34,956 nt of DNA. Source: Thalassotalea sp. (GTDB taxonomy: Bacteria > Pseudomonadota > Gammaproteobacteria > Enterobacterales > Alteromonadaceae). Positions within the stretch are counted from its first letter, which is position 1, and every line of letters starts with the position of its first letter. The stretch lies in contig JAQWHO010000070.1 in assembly GCA_029249355.1 (NCBI GenBank), positions 1-34,956 of the forward strand, read 5' to 3'. The notes below the pieces were generated by a model. That model did no database searches and was not told the origin of the DNA. It was given only the letters and a program-made list of their open reading frames with translations. This document shows, piece after piece, positions 1 through 9,603 of this stretch. The position numbers and the translations under genes are program-made.

Positions 1-144
1 CGCCTTGAGCGAGAGCTTGAAGATGAGCATTTACGGAACCTGTTACTCAATGAAGTGGTTAATATTCTTGATGCTGAGCATGGAACTAGCCTCAGAAAAA
101 AGTATATGGCCAAGGAGCAAGAAGCATTCAAAAGCAAAAAATAG
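1..144 (+). CDS. C-terminal end of an unidentified protein, possibly an IS3-type OrfA transposase (5' truncated by window edge)
   Basis: Frame 1 is open from the first base to a TAG at 142-144 and gives a 47-residue, highly charged tail. The segment around 'LLNEVVNILDAEHG' followed by 'LRKKYMAK' resembles the end of IS3-type OrfA (helix-turn-helix) transposase subunits, where a short helix is followed by a basic KK-rich tail. That is pattern memory, not an alignment. No OrfB-like reading frame follows before the next gene, so if it is transposase-derived it is either a remnant or a stand-alone piece. It could equally be the charged tail of an unrelated protein. Confidence 0.45.
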   Translation, partial: RLERELEDEHLRNLLLNEVVNILDAEHGTSLRKKYMAKEQEAFKSKK

Positions 145-185
145 TTAGCTTAGAACGTGCTTGCATGCTCCTGTAAATAAATTTA

Positions 186-1826
186 TTAAAGATCTTTATT
201 AAAAGCTTCTAATGCTTCGAATTTATTACGGAGTTTCAAAAAACGTTTGTAGGATTCACTTTCTGGTGAGAGATGAGTAAATTGTCTAATTAATATTCTA
301 GCTTGTTTAAAGTCTTCTATTCTTTTTGGATCGGCTTCAAATGAGACCAGCAGCACTTGAAGTAAATTAAGCTTAACACCAAGGTGATTAGGAAAGTGAT
401 ACAAGGCCTGATTTAGTTTATCAATAGACAATGTGTAATGATTTGCTTTATATAAACTAACACCTATTTCTAGAGCATTTTGTGCCGCTACTTTATCTTT
501 TTCACTGATCGGTCTATCTGATAAATCAACAACTTGAGAAAGTATCTCCATGTTATCAGGATGTGCTTGTGATAAATTATCAAGCAAAGTTTCAGCTTTA
601 CCTCTACGTTTTAGTGCTATTAACGATTTAGCAATACTAAAGGTGCCGTCAATACTAATTTCATTTTTATACCTATCGAGAAGTCTTTCGGCATCTTTTA
701 AGGTGCTATATGAAATAGAATTTTCATTTGCGTTGCTATGAAGTCTTGCTGTTAAAAATTGCGCAATGACTTTTAATTCATTAGCGGGGAAATCCCTCAC
801 CATATTGCCAAGAACTTCAAAGGCTTTATTGTTTAACTTTCTAATTTCAAATTGATTGAGATTATCGGAATTCTCTATTAATGCTTCAGCAAAGTTAATC
901 GCGTTCTCGGGTTTTTTATGAATAGAATGGTAAGCGAGATCATTCGTTTTAGATAAGGCACTTGTAGCTTTATCTAATTTATTATTGTTTAAACAAAGTT
1001 GTGCATATTGTCTTAATCGCGTGACTGACCTCGGTGAAACTAATAAAGCTTTTTCTAAAGTCTCTTCTGCTTTTTCAATATCATTATTAAATTGATATGT
1101 TTTAGAAAGCCAATCGTAAGCCGTCAAATAGAAAGGGTTGTCGTCGATTACAGCTTGAAAATAGCGTTCAGCGCTATAATAATCAGTTTCTATAATGGCT
1201 ATTTTACCTAACCCAATTGCGGCCCATTGGCAGTTCTGAGTTCCTAAATATGCGGTGTATATTTTTTTGGCTTTATCATATTCTTTTAATTCAAAATGTT
1301 GTCGTGATTTGATGCCAAGACATTCATGTTTATAAGAAGAGTTATTATGTATTTGCTGTTTGCATAGCTCTATAACTTGTTGATGATTGTTTGCATCCAT
1401 AGCCGCATATATATTACGCATTGCATTATTTTTGTCGAAGCAGCGCGTTAGTCTAATGGTTAAATCTTTATGTGTATAAGGTTTGGTAATGTACTCATTT
1501 GGTTTGTGTTCAAGAGCCGCCAGTACCATGGCCTGAGAGACTTCAGCAGTTATCATAATGATAATACAATTACGCGAAAGGTTACCTTTAGCACGTAATT
1601 CTTCTAAAATTTGCTGACCGTTTTTTTTGTTATCACCAAGATCGTATCCTAATAAAATAACATCAAACTTTGTCGACTCACATAAAGCGAATAAATCAGG
1701 AGCATGAGAACAAGTATCGACACTTAAAACACCAAGACTATAGGCAAATATTTTTAGGTTATCACGTGACTGTTTAATGTGATCGACAATAAGAAAGCGT
1801 TTGTTGCCGTAATCTATGTTGCTCAT
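186..1826 (-). CDS. TPR protein with an N-terminal degenerate (phosphoacceptor-less) receiver domain
   Basis: Residues about 8-130 have the response-regulator receiver fold: 'FLIVDH' for strand 1, 'DVILLGYDLGD' for strand 3, 'IIIMITAE' for strand 4 and 'YITKPY' with the conserved Lys. The rest (about 140-530) is helical with several tetratricopeptide-like units, for example around 'NPFYLTAYDWLSKTYQ' and 'GVSLYKANHYTLSIDKLNQA'. The expected phosphoacceptor Asp is Gly60 (codon GGA) and the second acidic residue of the strand-1 pair is His16, so ordinary aspartyl phosphorylation looks impossible. It is a cytoplasmic protein with no output domain other than the TPRs, so it probably acts as a protein-interaction scaffold. 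It diverges from the OmpR-type regulator at 2072, sharing a 245-bp upstream region, which suggests a functional link that is not proven. Confidence 0.85.
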   Translation of the reverse strand: MSNIDYGNKRFLIVDHIKQSRDNLKIFAYSLGVLSVDTCSHAPDLFALCESTKFDVILLGYDLGDNKKNGQQILEELRAKGNLSRNCIIIMITAEVSQAMVLAALEHKPNEYITKPYTHKDLTIRLTRCFDKNNAMRNIYAAMDANNHQQVIELCKQQIHNNSSYKHECLGIKSRQHFELKEYDKAKKIYTAYLGTQNCQWAAIGLGKIAIIETDYYSAERYFQAVIDDNPFYLTAYDWLSKTYQFNNDIEKAEETLEKALLVSPRSVTRLRQYAQLCLNNNKLDKATSALSKTNDLAYHSIHKKPENAINFAEALIENSDNLNQFEIRKLNNKAFEVLGNMVRDFPANELKVIAQFLTARLHSNANENSISYSTLKDAERLLDRYKNEISIDGTFSIAKSLIALKRRGKAETLLDNLSQAHPDNMEILSQVVDLSDRPISEKDKVAAQNALEIGVSLYKANHYTLSIDKLNQALYHFPNHLGVKLNLLQVLLVSFEADPKRIEDFKQARILIRQFTHLSPESESYKRFLKLRNKFEALEAFNKDL

Positions 1827-2071
1827 GTATTCCCTTTACGATGAATGACAACATTGCTTTTAACGGAATTTTGCATTTTTGTCTAGTGTTCTTAAACGGT
1901 TAGATAAAAATATCCTAAATGACGCTGAGATAAGATATATGTTTATAAATTGCTAATTGTTGTTTTTATTACTTAATTATAAGAAAACAATACTGGAAAA
2001 TATTGATATATCAGCAAACAAGTATAAAATTAAAGGATCGTGGTGTTAAAACATATAAGAATTTCTGCCTA

Positions 2072-2755
2072 ATGAAAAAAATCCTTATCATTGAAGATGA
2101 TAATTTGGTTTCCTTTACATTAAAGGCTCAATTGGAAAATCGAGGTTTTGAAGTAACTCAAGTTTTTAATGGTTCTGCAGCTGTTAGAAAAGTTATTAAT
2201 GTGAACCCTGATGTTATTTTGCTAGACATCGGTCTACCTGATAAAAACGGATATGATATTTGTAAAGAACTTAGGCAGTTCTATGAAGGAGGTATAATTT
2301 TTTTAACGGCTTCTGAATCCGTTGAGGCTGAAGTGACTTCTTTTGGCTTAGGGGCCGATGACTTTGTTGTTAAAGGTGCTCCTTTTGAAGTGTTATATCA
2401 GAGGATAAAGCGACTGGGTGTAAGACCACAGCAAATTGATGTTAATCAAGCCATACTGTTTGATGATATTGAATTTCAACCTAACAATTCAGATTGTTTT
2501 TATAAGAGCAAGGCAATAGGGCTGACTCAAGAAGAATATGAGTTGTTTTATTTTATTGCGACAAAGCGCGGACAAGTGGTTTCTCGTCAAATGATTTTGA
2601 AAGTATTAAAAGGAGCTGACTATAATGGCATTGATCGTTCTATTGACATTAAAGTGGCACGTATTCGTAGCAAATTAAAAAAAATAGGCTTGCCGAGCCA
2701 GATAATTCAATCAATACGCTCCAAGGGTTACCAGTTCATTTATCCTGTTCAATAA
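2072..2755 (+). CDS. OmpR/PhoB-family response regulator (orphan in this window)
   Basis: From the ATG at 2072 the protein is 227 residues, the usual size for this family. The N-terminal receiver starts 'MKKILIIEDDN' (acidic pair), has the phosphoacceptor in 'DVILLDIGLPDKNGYD' and the Lys in 'FVVKGAPF'. The C-terminal winged helix includes 'GLTQEEYELFYFIATKRGQVVSR' and ends with the recognition region 'SIDIKVARIRSKLKKIG'. The ORF track begins at an upstream TTG (2003), which adds 23 residues unlike the family. I prefer the ATG because the receiver strand starts directly there, although the ribosome site is weak. No histidine kinase is encoded nearby. The divergent neighbour is a degenerate receiver-TPR protein that could modulate the same pathway. 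Confidence 0.85.
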   Translation: MKKILIIEDDNLVSFTLKAQLENRGFEVTQVFNGSAAVRKVINVNPDVILLDIGLPDKNGYDICKELRQFYEGGIIFLTASESVEAEVTSFGLGADDFVVKGAPFEVLYQRIKRLGVRPQQIDVNQAILFDDIEFQPNNSDCFYKSKAIGLTQEEYELFYFIATKRGQVVSRQMILKVLKGADYNGIDRSIDIKVARIRSKLKKIGLPSQIIQSIRSKGYQFIYPVQ

Positions 2756-2831
2756 ATTGCAGTTAAATACACTATACTGTATTCTTCACCGCCGCTGAAA
2801 ATCAACCGATTTAACATCTAAGAGAACCAAC

Positions 2832-4232
2832 ATGAGCTTTTCCTCGTTAGCTTTATCAAGCAAAATTTTGTCTGCAATTGCGAAAAAAGGCTATAAAGAG
2901 CCATCTCCTATTCAAGCCCAGGCAATTCCGGCTGTTCTTTCTGGAAAAGATGTTATGGCAGCTGCACAGACAGGTACAGGAAAAACCGCGGGCTTTACGT
3001 TACCTATTCTTGAGTTATTATTAAAAGGACAAAAAGCAAAACCTAACCATGCACGTGTTTTAGTGTTAACCCCCACTAGAGAGTTAGCCGCGCAAGTTGG
3101 AGAAAGTGTTGCAACTTATGGTGCAGAGTTACCATTAACTTCAGCGATAGTATTTGGTGGTGTAAAAATTAATCCGCAAATGATGCGATTAAGAAAAGGG
3201 GTCGATATTTTAGTTGCAACCCCTGGTCGCTTAATGGATTTATATAATCAAAACGCGGTAAAGTTTTCACAAATTGAAGTTTTAGTACTAGATGAAGCCG
3301 ATAGAATGCTCGATATGGGCTTTATCCGTGACATTAAAAAAATTATCGCGTTATTGCCAAAACAACGACAAAATTTATTATTTTCAGCAACCTTTTCTCC
3401 CGATATCAGAGCGCTTGCGAAAGGTTTAGTACATAGCCCGGTAGAAATTTCAATTAATCCAGAAACAACAACGGCTGAAACCGTTCAACAAACGATTATT
3501 CCTACCGATAAAAAGAAGAAATCGAAACTAGTTAGTCATTTAATCAAAGAGAATAATTGGCAGCAAGTGCTTATTTTTACTCGAACAAAACATGGCGCCA
3601 ATAAGCTAACCAAGGACTTAGAATCACAAGGTATTCATGCAGCGGCTATTCATGGCAATAAAAGCCAAGGAGCAAGAACGAAAGCGTTAGCCAATTTTAA
3701 AACAGGCGAGGTTAGAGTTTTAGTGGCAACGGATATTGCAGCCCGTGGTTTAGATATTGACCAATTACCGCAAGTGGTTAACTTTGAATTGCCTAATGTG
3801 CCAGAAGATTATGTTCATCGTATTGGTAGAACAGGACGCGCGGGAGCAAAAGGCCACGCGGTTTCACTAGTTTGCTCAGATGAGATTAATGAATTACAAG
3901 ATATCGAACATGTTATTCAGCAGCATTTAGAAAGAAAAATTGAAGCGGGCTTTGAACCTTTTAATGCGTTGCCTGATTCTCGGGCGATAAAACCACTAAA
4001 ATCAGGTAGACCGCAAAAAATTAAGAAAAAGAAAGTTGAGCATAAAGACGGACAACGTTCTGGTGATAACGCTAAAGGTCATAAACCTAAAAGTAAAAAC
4101 CCAAGGCACACTGACACTAATAAGTTGGGGAATAGCAGCGCAAAATCAGGGAGAAGAAAACCTAACCCTGCAGCGAACTCAAATAAGAAAAAGCAAAGCC
4201 AGTCGGCTGACCCATATAGCGCTACGCGATAG
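2832..4232 (+). CDS. rhlE: DEAD-box ATP-dependent RNA helicase, RhlE-like
   Basis: This 466-residue protein has all the DEAD-box motifs in order: Q motif 'GYKEPSPIQ' (about 20-28), Walker A 'AAQTGTGKT' (44-52), 'PTRELA', 'DEAD' (154-157), 'SAT' (185-187), '[10 protein letters not shown]' and '[10 protein letters not shown]'. After the second RecA-like domain there is a lysine/arginine-rich, low-complexity tail of about 90 residues, as in RhlE-type helicases, which is expected to bind RNA. The enzyme unwinds short RNA duplexes using ATP, in ribosome assembly or mRNA decay. A second paralogue lies at 8307. The start has 'aagagaacc' just upstream. Exact assignment to RhlE rather than another DEAD-box clade is family-level inference. 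Confidence 0.9.
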   Translation: MSFSSLALSSKILSAIAKKGYKEPSPIQAQAIPAVLSGKDVMAAAQTGTGKTAGFTLPILELLLKGQKAKPNHARVLVLTPTRELAAQVGESVATYGAELPLTSAIVFGGVKINPQMMRLRKGVDILVATPGRLMDLYNQNAVKFSQIEVLVLDEADRMLDMGFIRDIKKIIALLPKQRQNLLFSATFSPDIRALAKGLVHSPVEISINPETTTAETVQQTIIPTDKKKKSKLVSHLIKENNWQQVLIFTRTKHGANKLTKDLESQGIHAAAIHGNKSQGARTKALANFKTGEVRVLVATDIAARGLDIDQLPQVVNFELPNVPEDYVHRIGRTGRAGAKGHAVSLVCSDEINELQDIEHVIQQHLERKIEAGFEPFNALPDSRAIKPLKSGRPQKIKKKKVEHKDGQRSGDNAKGHKPKSKNPRHTDTNKLGNSSAKSGRRKPNPAANSNKKKQSQSADPYSATR

Positions 4233-4282
4233 TCGGTTAAATATTTAAAAAATCGAAACTTTGAGCGAGAAAAATATTTAAA

Positions 4283-4313
4283 GGGTAAGTAAATTATGCC
4301 GATTTATTTACCC
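4283..4313. terminator. Hairpin between convergent helicase and yaiI
   Basis: Arms GGGTAAGTAAAT (4283-4294) and ATTTATTTACCC (4302-4313) pair with one G:T-type mismatch around a 7-nt loop. The sequence is T-rich to the right and A/T-rich to the left, and it sits between two convergent genes, so it could act as a two-way terminator. Confidence 0.5.
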
Positions 4314-4326
4314 TAATTTTATTAAC

Positions 4327-4773
4327 TTATTTTTTCTTGATTAACCATCGGTCTAAATTATTAGCAAATGTTTGACGATCATTTTGACTGATAGGCGGTA
4401 CTCCACCTGTTTCAATTCCGCTTGAACGAAGTGTATCCATAAAGTCTCGCATATTAAGTCGTTGCTTTATGTTACTTGCCGTATAAAGTTCACCTCTAGG
4501 GTTTAGCGCAATACAGCCTTTTTCTACAACTTCTGCAGCTAATGGAATATCGGCGGTGATCACTAAATCACCTTTCTCCGCTCTTTTAACAATTTCATCG
4601 TCGGCGACATCAAATCCCGTACTCACTTGAACAAAACTGATCACTTTTGACGGTGGCGTTTTTAAATAGTGATTGGCCAATAAAGTCGTTGGCGTATTCG
4701 TTCGCTCGGCCGCTCGAAAAATAATTTCTTTGATCACCACTGGACATGCATCAGCATCAACCCAAATTTTCAT
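4327..4773 (-). CDS. yaiI: YaiI/YqxD family protein (UPF0178, DUF188)
   Basis: The 148-residue product opens with '[18 protein letters not shown]' and carries '[10 protein letters not shown]', '[18 protein letters not shown]', '[10 protein letters not shown]' and '[17 protein letters not shown]', all hallmarks of the UPF0178 family and close to E. coli YaiI as I remember it. The acidic residues in a PIN/NYN-like arrangement suggest a nuclease-type fold, but no activity is established. Two ATGs are adjacent. I chose the second (4773) because its distance to the 'aaaggga' ribosome site is better. It follows the DUF748 gene by a few bases on the same strand, so the two are probably co-transcribed. 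Confidence 0.93.
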   Translation of the reverse strand: MKIWVDADACPVVIKEIIFRAAERTNTPTTLLANHYLKTPPSKVISFVQVSTGFDVADDEIVKRAEKGDLVITADIPLAAEVVEKGCIALNPRGELYTASNIKQRLNMRDFMDTLRSSGIETGGVPPISQNDRQTFANNLDRWLIKKK

Positions 4774-4784
4774 CATATTTCCCT

Positions 4785-7181
4785 TTAATCCACACTAAAT
4801 GTAATGCGAGGTTGTGCTTTTTTCGCAGAATCAATTTGCGGTGTACAAAGTAATAATCGTGAGCTGGAAATTTTATATTCATCGACAATGTGGTGCTTAA
4901 AATTCTCAACACGTTTTAAAGACAGTTGGTGTAAGTCTTCAATAACGTTTTTATCGGTAATTTTATTTCCTACACTCAAACCAGCATCTGCTGGGGTTGA
5001 AATAGCACATAATGTCACTTGAGTATCGGGCTTATCTTTAAGTAATAAAGCAAATTGTTTTATAAACGTTTGTTGGTCTTCTGAAATGTCAGCATGTGTT
5101 GGGGCATAAGGTAAGTCGTTAAAGCGCACTTTAAGCAACATTTTTCCTGCGCTCATGGCAACACTCACAACATTGGCATATGGGATAAAGGTAGTCATTA
5201 AATAGTCTTTAGCGGCCATCATCGTCGCTTGTTTAACTAATAATGTCATAAAGCCAGAATGCCCAAATGATGGGTCATTGGTATTGCCCGATAAAGGCAG
5301 TGATAAATCTACATTGCCTTGGCTATCTTTAAGCATGCCTAAAGCGACAGAAAATGGGATTGCTGTATGGTCTTTAAGCGAGCCAGCTTCATGATCATCG
5401 GCGGCAGTAAAATCAATACCACGTAATAATATGTTAGATTTCCCTGAAATATTATCGCCAGTTAATTTCGCATCGATGCTGAAATCTAACTGACCTGTTT
5501 TTATTTCATAATTTAATGCTTGTTTAATATAAGACGATACTGCCGGTAAGCTCACTTCTGTAATGCCACCCTTTATCGCATAGTATGATTTTTTAACAAA
5601 AGGTTGCAGAACACCATCGAAATTAAAATGAGCGTATCTATTATTCTTCCCGCGCAGTTTCAATAAACTTTCTAGCTCAGGATTACGGCTGTCTAATTGG
5701 CTAAATTGCAATTCTTCTACGGTAAATGTTTGTTGGAATGTCGGCTGAACACTTTTGTCTTGAAAGTTAATTATGGCGTTATTCGTTATATGAAAGTCAT
5801 TTAAACTGAATTGAAATTTAGGTTTAGTGCTGGTTTCAGTCGTTTTAACTTCTTCAACTTTAGCCGTTTCAGTTTTCGTGGCACTTTCTTTACTTTTAAT
5901 ACTATTTAATGGTGCGAAGCTTGTTAGTATTTTTTCAGCGTTAATATGTGTATCTATAATAAGATCAGACAACGATACCATATTAACATCAGCGGCTTGT
6001 TCAGAGATCATGACGTTATTAAACAATAACTGACTAAACTGGGTGAAAGCAGGTAAATCACTTTGGCTATCATGAGAAATAGTTGTTTGATCAATCAGCA
6101 CCTCATCAAGTGTGATGGTTGGTAAACCTTCAATCGCGTTAATATCAATTTGATTCACATTAAGGTTTGCGATTGAAGCAATCACTAAGTTTGATTGCTC
6201 TGCATTGGTTACAGTGATATTCGTTACGCTAAGTTCTCCTTTACCCAATATTTCCGGCGCAGTGTCGGCGAGTAAAGAAATATCAACCTGTGAAAACTGA
6301 GTTAACGACTCCTCGACAGAGAGTTGAATCTTGTCATATTCTGCAGAAAGTTTAGCCAGTGATAATTCGGTATCAGCTAACAAAATTTGCGTATTAGCTT
6401 CATTGAGTAATAACTTTTGGTTACTTTTTAAGGTAACCAAGCCAGCTAACTCGCGTATGTTTTCAGGAAGCCAAGGTTGAACGATAGCTAAATCGAATTG
6501 CTTAATATCAAGGTTACTTTCAATTTCACCTTGGCCATTAATTAAGTTCGCCTCAGCCGCAAACTGAAATTTTGACTCTTCTATGGTTAATTCGGTTGAG
6601 ATATTAGCAGATTGAGAATGTTCGTCTGCAAGTAAGTTATTTATCGTTAATGCATTGATTGCAATTGAGAGGTCGCTATTATTGATAGACAAATCTAACT
6701 GGCTATCATTTATTGATAAAAGTGGCATCACCAAGTAATACGGTTTTTTATTTTCTGACTCTGTCGTTGGTTCTTCTGGTTTTTCAGTCGCTGGTTGTTG
6801 AGGTGATTTCGGTATGGCTACGCCTGCGACGATGATACCGTCATCATTAATCGCAACCTGTCCGTTAATACCTTCTGCAATAATTGATTTAATATGTAAT
6901 TCTTGAAAGATCAATTGCAATAAATTCATTTCAACGGTTAATTTATCAATCGAAAAAACAGTCTTATTCGCTTTTTCTAAAACGAAATCATCAATCTTTA
7001 CTTGTGAAATAAAAGGGTTATAACGTACGGAACTGCTTTCGTTTAAATTTAAGCCATAATCTGCAATGTTTTTCTCAATAAAATGGCTACTGATCATTGG
7101 GGAAATTATCCAAATAAGCAGATAGAGAAAAAAGAAAAAAGCCGCAAGAACTTTAAGCGTAATGAAGGTGATTCTTTTCAT
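4785..7181 (-). CDS. DUF748 / AsmA-like envelope protein
   Basis: This 798-residue protein begins with one strong N-terminal membrane segment (about residues 9-32, '[19 protein letters not shown]') followed by a long region of repeating amphipathic beta strands, as in DUF748 and AsmA-like bridge proteins. The bulk should be periplasmic. A Thr/Glu/Lys-rich linker occurs near residues 130-145 and another near 415-440. The C-terminal part, with '[19 protein letters not shown]', is the most DUF748-typical section. The family is thought to act in the cell envelope, possibly in lipid transport between membranes, but a specific role here is unknown. It lies directly upstream of yaiI on the minus strand. 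Confidence 0.85.
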   Translation of the reverse strand: MKRITFITLKVLAAFFFFLYLLIWIISPMISSHFIEKNIADYGLNLNESSSVRYNPFISQVKIDDFVLEKANKTVFSIDKLTVEMNLLQLIFQELHIKSIIAEGINGQVAINDDGIIVAGVAIPKSPQQPATEKPEEPTTESENKKPYYLVMPLLSINDSQLDLSINNSDLSIAINALTINNLLADEHSQSANISTELTIEESKFQFAAEANLINGQGEIESNLDIKQFDLAIVQPWLPENIRELAGLVTLKSNQKLLLNEANTQILLADTELSLAKLSAEYDKIQLSVEESLTQFSQVDISLLADTAPEILGKGELSVTNITVTNAEQSNLVIASIANLNVNQIDINAIEGLPTITLDEVLIDQTTISHDSQSDLPAFTQFSQLLFNNVMISEQAADVNMVSLSDLIIDTHINAEKILTSFAPLNSIKSKESATKTETAKVEEVKTTETSTKPKFQFSLNDFHITNNAIINFQDKSVQPTFQQTFTVEELQFSQLDSRNPELESLLKLRGKNNRYAHFNFDGVLQPFVKKSYYAIKGGITEVSLPAVSSYIKQALNYEIKTGQLDFSIDAKLTGDNISGKSNILLRGIDFTAADDHEAGSLKDHTAIPFSVALGMLKDSQGNVDLSLPLSGNTNDPSFGHSGFMTLLVKQATMMAAKDYLMTTFIPYANVVSVAMSAGKMLLKVRFNDLPYAPTHADISEDQQTFIKQFALLLKDKPDTQVTLCAISTPADAGLSVGNKITDKNVIEDLHQLSLKRVENFKHHIVDEYKISSSRLLLCTPQIDSAKKAQPRITFSVD

Positions 7182-7383
7182 TGATGATTCCGAATTGTTT
7201 CAAGTGCACGGTATTGGTGCGCAAAGGGTTTTGAATATCTGATTATATTTGTTAGTTTACTCTAAATGTCATTGATTTATCTAGCTGATATCGCGATACA
7301 CATTTAATAAAAATTCTGGAATAGTTTGTGCTGTGCGTATTCATAAGCACTATTTTACATGATTAACTTAAAGAGAAAATATA

Positions 7384-7860
7384 ATGAATAAACCACAACG
7401 CGATATCACTTTACGATTTTTGGCTGAGCCTCAAGATGTAAACTTTGGCGGTAAAGTTCATGGTGGCGCTGTGATGAAATGGATCGATTTAGCGGCTTAT
7501 GCCTGTGCCGCTGGTTGGAGTGGTAGATACTGTGTCACCGCATATGCTGGGGGAATTCGTTTCGTTTCACCTATTCATGTTGGTAGTTTAGTTGAAGTGG
7601 AAGCAAAAGTTATTTATACCGGTAATTCTTCAATGCATATTGCACTAGAGGTAAACGCTTGTGATCCAAAATCATTAAACCGAAGAAAAACAACGCATTG
7701 TATTGTTATTATGGTTGCGGTTGACGAACATGGTCAGAAAATAGAAATACCAGAATGGATCCCAGAAAGTGCAGCTGATATAAAACAACATGAGTCGGCA
7801 AAAAAATTGATGGAAATGCGCAAACAAATCGGCGAAGAGATGCAAATTTTTGTAGAATAA
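7384..7860 (+). CDS. Acyl-CoA thioesterase, hotdog fold (YciA/BACH-like)
   Basis: The 158-residue protein has the hotdog-fold thioesterase signature 'NFGGKVHGGAVMKWIDLAAYACA', with the Asp in 'WIDLA' at the expected catalytic position, followed by 'IRFVSPIHVGSLVEVEAKVIY' and 'SMHIALEV'. It is expected to hydrolyse acyl-CoA to free fatty acid and CoA in the cytoplasm. The start is preceded by 'aaagagaaaat'. A short helical tail ('KKLMEMRKQIGEEMQ') extends past the core fold. It leads a plus-strand series with the DUF2750 gene 34 bp downstream. Substrate chain length cannot be judged from the sequence. Confidence 0.9.
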   Translation: MNKPQRDITLRFLAEPQDVNFGGKVHGGAVMKWIDLAAYACAAGWSGRYCVTAYAGGIRFVSPIHVGSLVEVEAKVIYTGNSSMHIALEVNACDPKSLNRRKTTHCIVIMVAVDEHGQKIEIPEWIPESAADIKQHESAKKLMEMRKQIGEEMQIFVE

Positions 7861-7894
7861 GCGTTGAGTTTTTCAGCCACTTTAGGAAAGTCCG

Positions 7895-8302
7895 ATGGCA
7901 CAGGCGATAGATAAAAATCAAATTGAAAGTATTTTAAAATATGACGATGAACAGCGTGCGAAATATTTTCTCAAAGAAGTTGTCGAAAATCACCAAATTT
8001 GGATTTTAAAAGATGAACATGGTTGCGTGATGCTCACTACTGAAGATGAAGACTGTATTCCTGTTTGGCCAAATGAAGAGTTTGCTGCTGCATGGATAAC
8101 CCAAGAATGGCAACATTGCCAAGCGGAAGCTATATCACTTAATAAATGGTTTAGTCGTTGGTCTCATGGTTTAGCTGATGACGAATTAGCGATTGTTGTT
8201 TTTCCTAATCAGGACGATCAGGGGCTAGTCTTCTATCCAGATGAACTTGAAGATGAGTTAAAAACACAGCAAAAAAAGCAAATCAAGCAAGGGTCAAGAT
8301 AA
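7895..8302 (+). CDS. DUF2750 domain-containing protein
   Basis: The 135-residue, acidic, soluble protein matches the DUF2750 pattern: an N-terminal helix 'RAKYFLKEVVENHQIWIL', then 'PVWPNEEFAAAWI' and 'SLNKWFSRWSHGLADDELAIVVFPNQDD'. Trp and Asp/Glu residues are dense. It has no signal peptide or membrane segment, and the function of the family is not known to me. The stop lies 4 bases before the ATG of the following RhlE-like helicase, so translation may be coupled. Confidence 0.85.
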   Translation: MAQAIDKNQIESILKYDDEQRAKYFLKEVVENHQIWILKDEHGCVMLTTEDEDCIPVWPNEEFAAAWITQEWQHCQAEAISLNKWFSRWSHGLADDELAIVVFPNQDDQGLVFYPDELEDELKTQQKKQIKQGSR

Positions 8303-8306
8303 GAGT

Positions 8307-9566
8307 ATGAAATTTTCTGACTTTGCTTTAAATAAAGCTTTAACTGACGCTGTTAAAGCATTGGGTTATAACAATCCTACTCCTATTCAAGAAAAAGCTA
8401 TTCCGGCAATATTAGCCAAAAAAGACATTATGGCCGGTGCGCAAACCGGTACTGGTAAAACAGCGGCATTTGCTTTACCTATTTTGCAGTTACTTAGCGA
8501 AAACATACTTGAGCATCGTCCTGTTCGTGCTTTGGTATTAACGCCTACGCGAGAACTTGCTCAGCAAGTGTATAAAAGCTTTGTTGGTTATGCTGAAAAT
8601 ACCCAGCTGAATATTGCCGTTGCTTATGGTGGCGTCAGTATTAATCCACAAATTGAAGCGCTAAACAAAGGTGCTGACGTATTGGTAGCTACGCCGGGTA
8701 GACTGCTAGATCACATCATTAATGGTTCTGTCGCGCTAACAGAGCTTGAGTGTTTAGTGTTTGATGAAGCGGATCGTATGCTTGATTTAGGCTTTAAAGA
8801 TGAAATTGACCGAATTTTAAATCGTCTACCGTTAAAGCGACAAACGTTATTATTTTCAGCAACTTTTGATGATGCGATATATAAACTCAGCAAAAACTTA
8901 CTTACCGACCCTGAACGCATTGAAATTGGTGAGAGAAATCAAGCGGCAGCCAAGGTTGAACAAGTTGTTTACACTGTAGATTTAGATCGAAAGCGCGAAT
9001 TAACGTCTTTTTTAATTGGTTCGAAGAATTGGCAACAAGTATTAATTTTTACTCGTACAAAACAAGGTGCTGATGCGCTAGCTAAAGAAATGTGTAAAGA
9101 CGGCATAAAAACACAATCTATTCATGGTGATAAATCTCAAGGAGCAAGAGAGCGTGCTTTAGCCGAGTTTAAAGAGGGAAAAACCAGAGCGTTGGTGGCT
9201 ACTGATGTTGCTGCTCGAGGGATTGATATTCATAACTTAAATGTCGTGATTAATTATGAATTGCCTTATGTTGCTGAAGACTATATTCATCGAATCGGTC
9301 GCACGGGTAGAGCAGGTAAAGAAGGTCTCGCTATTTCATTAATGGCGCCGAGTGAAGAGTGGTTGTTAAAAGCCGTTGAAGAAGTGCTTGATACGCGTTT
9401 ATTACAGCAATGGTTGCCCGGCTATGAGCCCGATCTAACGAAAACTGAAGCGGTGATGAAAAATATCAGCAAAGGCAAAGAAAAACAACGCGCAAGAAAG
9501 AAGGCGTTTGGTGATCAGTCATCAGATAAAAAAGGGCAGAAAAAGCGCAATTTTCAACGTAGATGA
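8307..9566 (+). CDS. rhlE: DEAD-box ATP-dependent RNA helicase, RhlE-like (second paralogue)
   Basis: This 419-residue protein has the Q motif 'GYNNPTPIQ', Walker A 'GAQTGTGKT' (about 44-52), 'TPTRELAQQ', 'DEAD' (153-156), 'SAT' (184-186), 'VATDVAARGID' and '[10 protein letters not shown]'. It is similar along its length to the helicase at 2832 but has a shorter basic tail ('KGKEKQRARKKAFG...'). The domain order and basic tail fit RhlE-type helicases that remodel RNA in ribosome assembly or turnover. It starts 4 bases after the DUF2750 stop, with an 'aagataagag' ribosome site inside the end of that gene. The symbol reflects the family, and which of the two copies is orthologous to E. coli rhlE cannot be told. 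Confidence 0.9.
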   Translation: MKFSDFALNKALTDAVKALGYNNPTPIQEKAIPAILAKKDIMAGAQTGTGKTAAFALPILQLLSENILEHRPVRALVLTPTRELAQQVYKSFVGYAENTQLNIAVAYGGVSINPQIEALNKGADVLVATPGRLLDHIINGSVALTELECLVFDEADRMLDLGFKDEIDRILNRLPLKRQTLLFSATFDDAIYKLSKNLLTDPERIEIGERNQAAAKVEQVVYTVDLDRKRELTSFLIGSKNWQQVLIFTRTKQGADALAKEMCKDGIKTQSIHGDKSQGARERALAEFKEGKTRALVATDVAARGIDIHNLNVVINYELPYVAEDYIHRIGRTGRAGKEGLAISLMAPSEEWLLKAVEEVLDTRLLQQWLPGYEPDLTKTEAVMKNISKGKEKQRARKKAFGDQSSDKKGQKKRNFQRR

Positions 9567-9603
9567 CACGTATTAAATTGATAAAATAAAAATAGGAATA
9601 CAT

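Noticed and set aside
550-741. Short plus-strand ORF inside the TPR gene
   Set aside because: It is the antisense shadow of a well-supported gene; the same holds for 4804..5022, 5827..6033, 7709..7921, 8711..8920 and 9997..10218.
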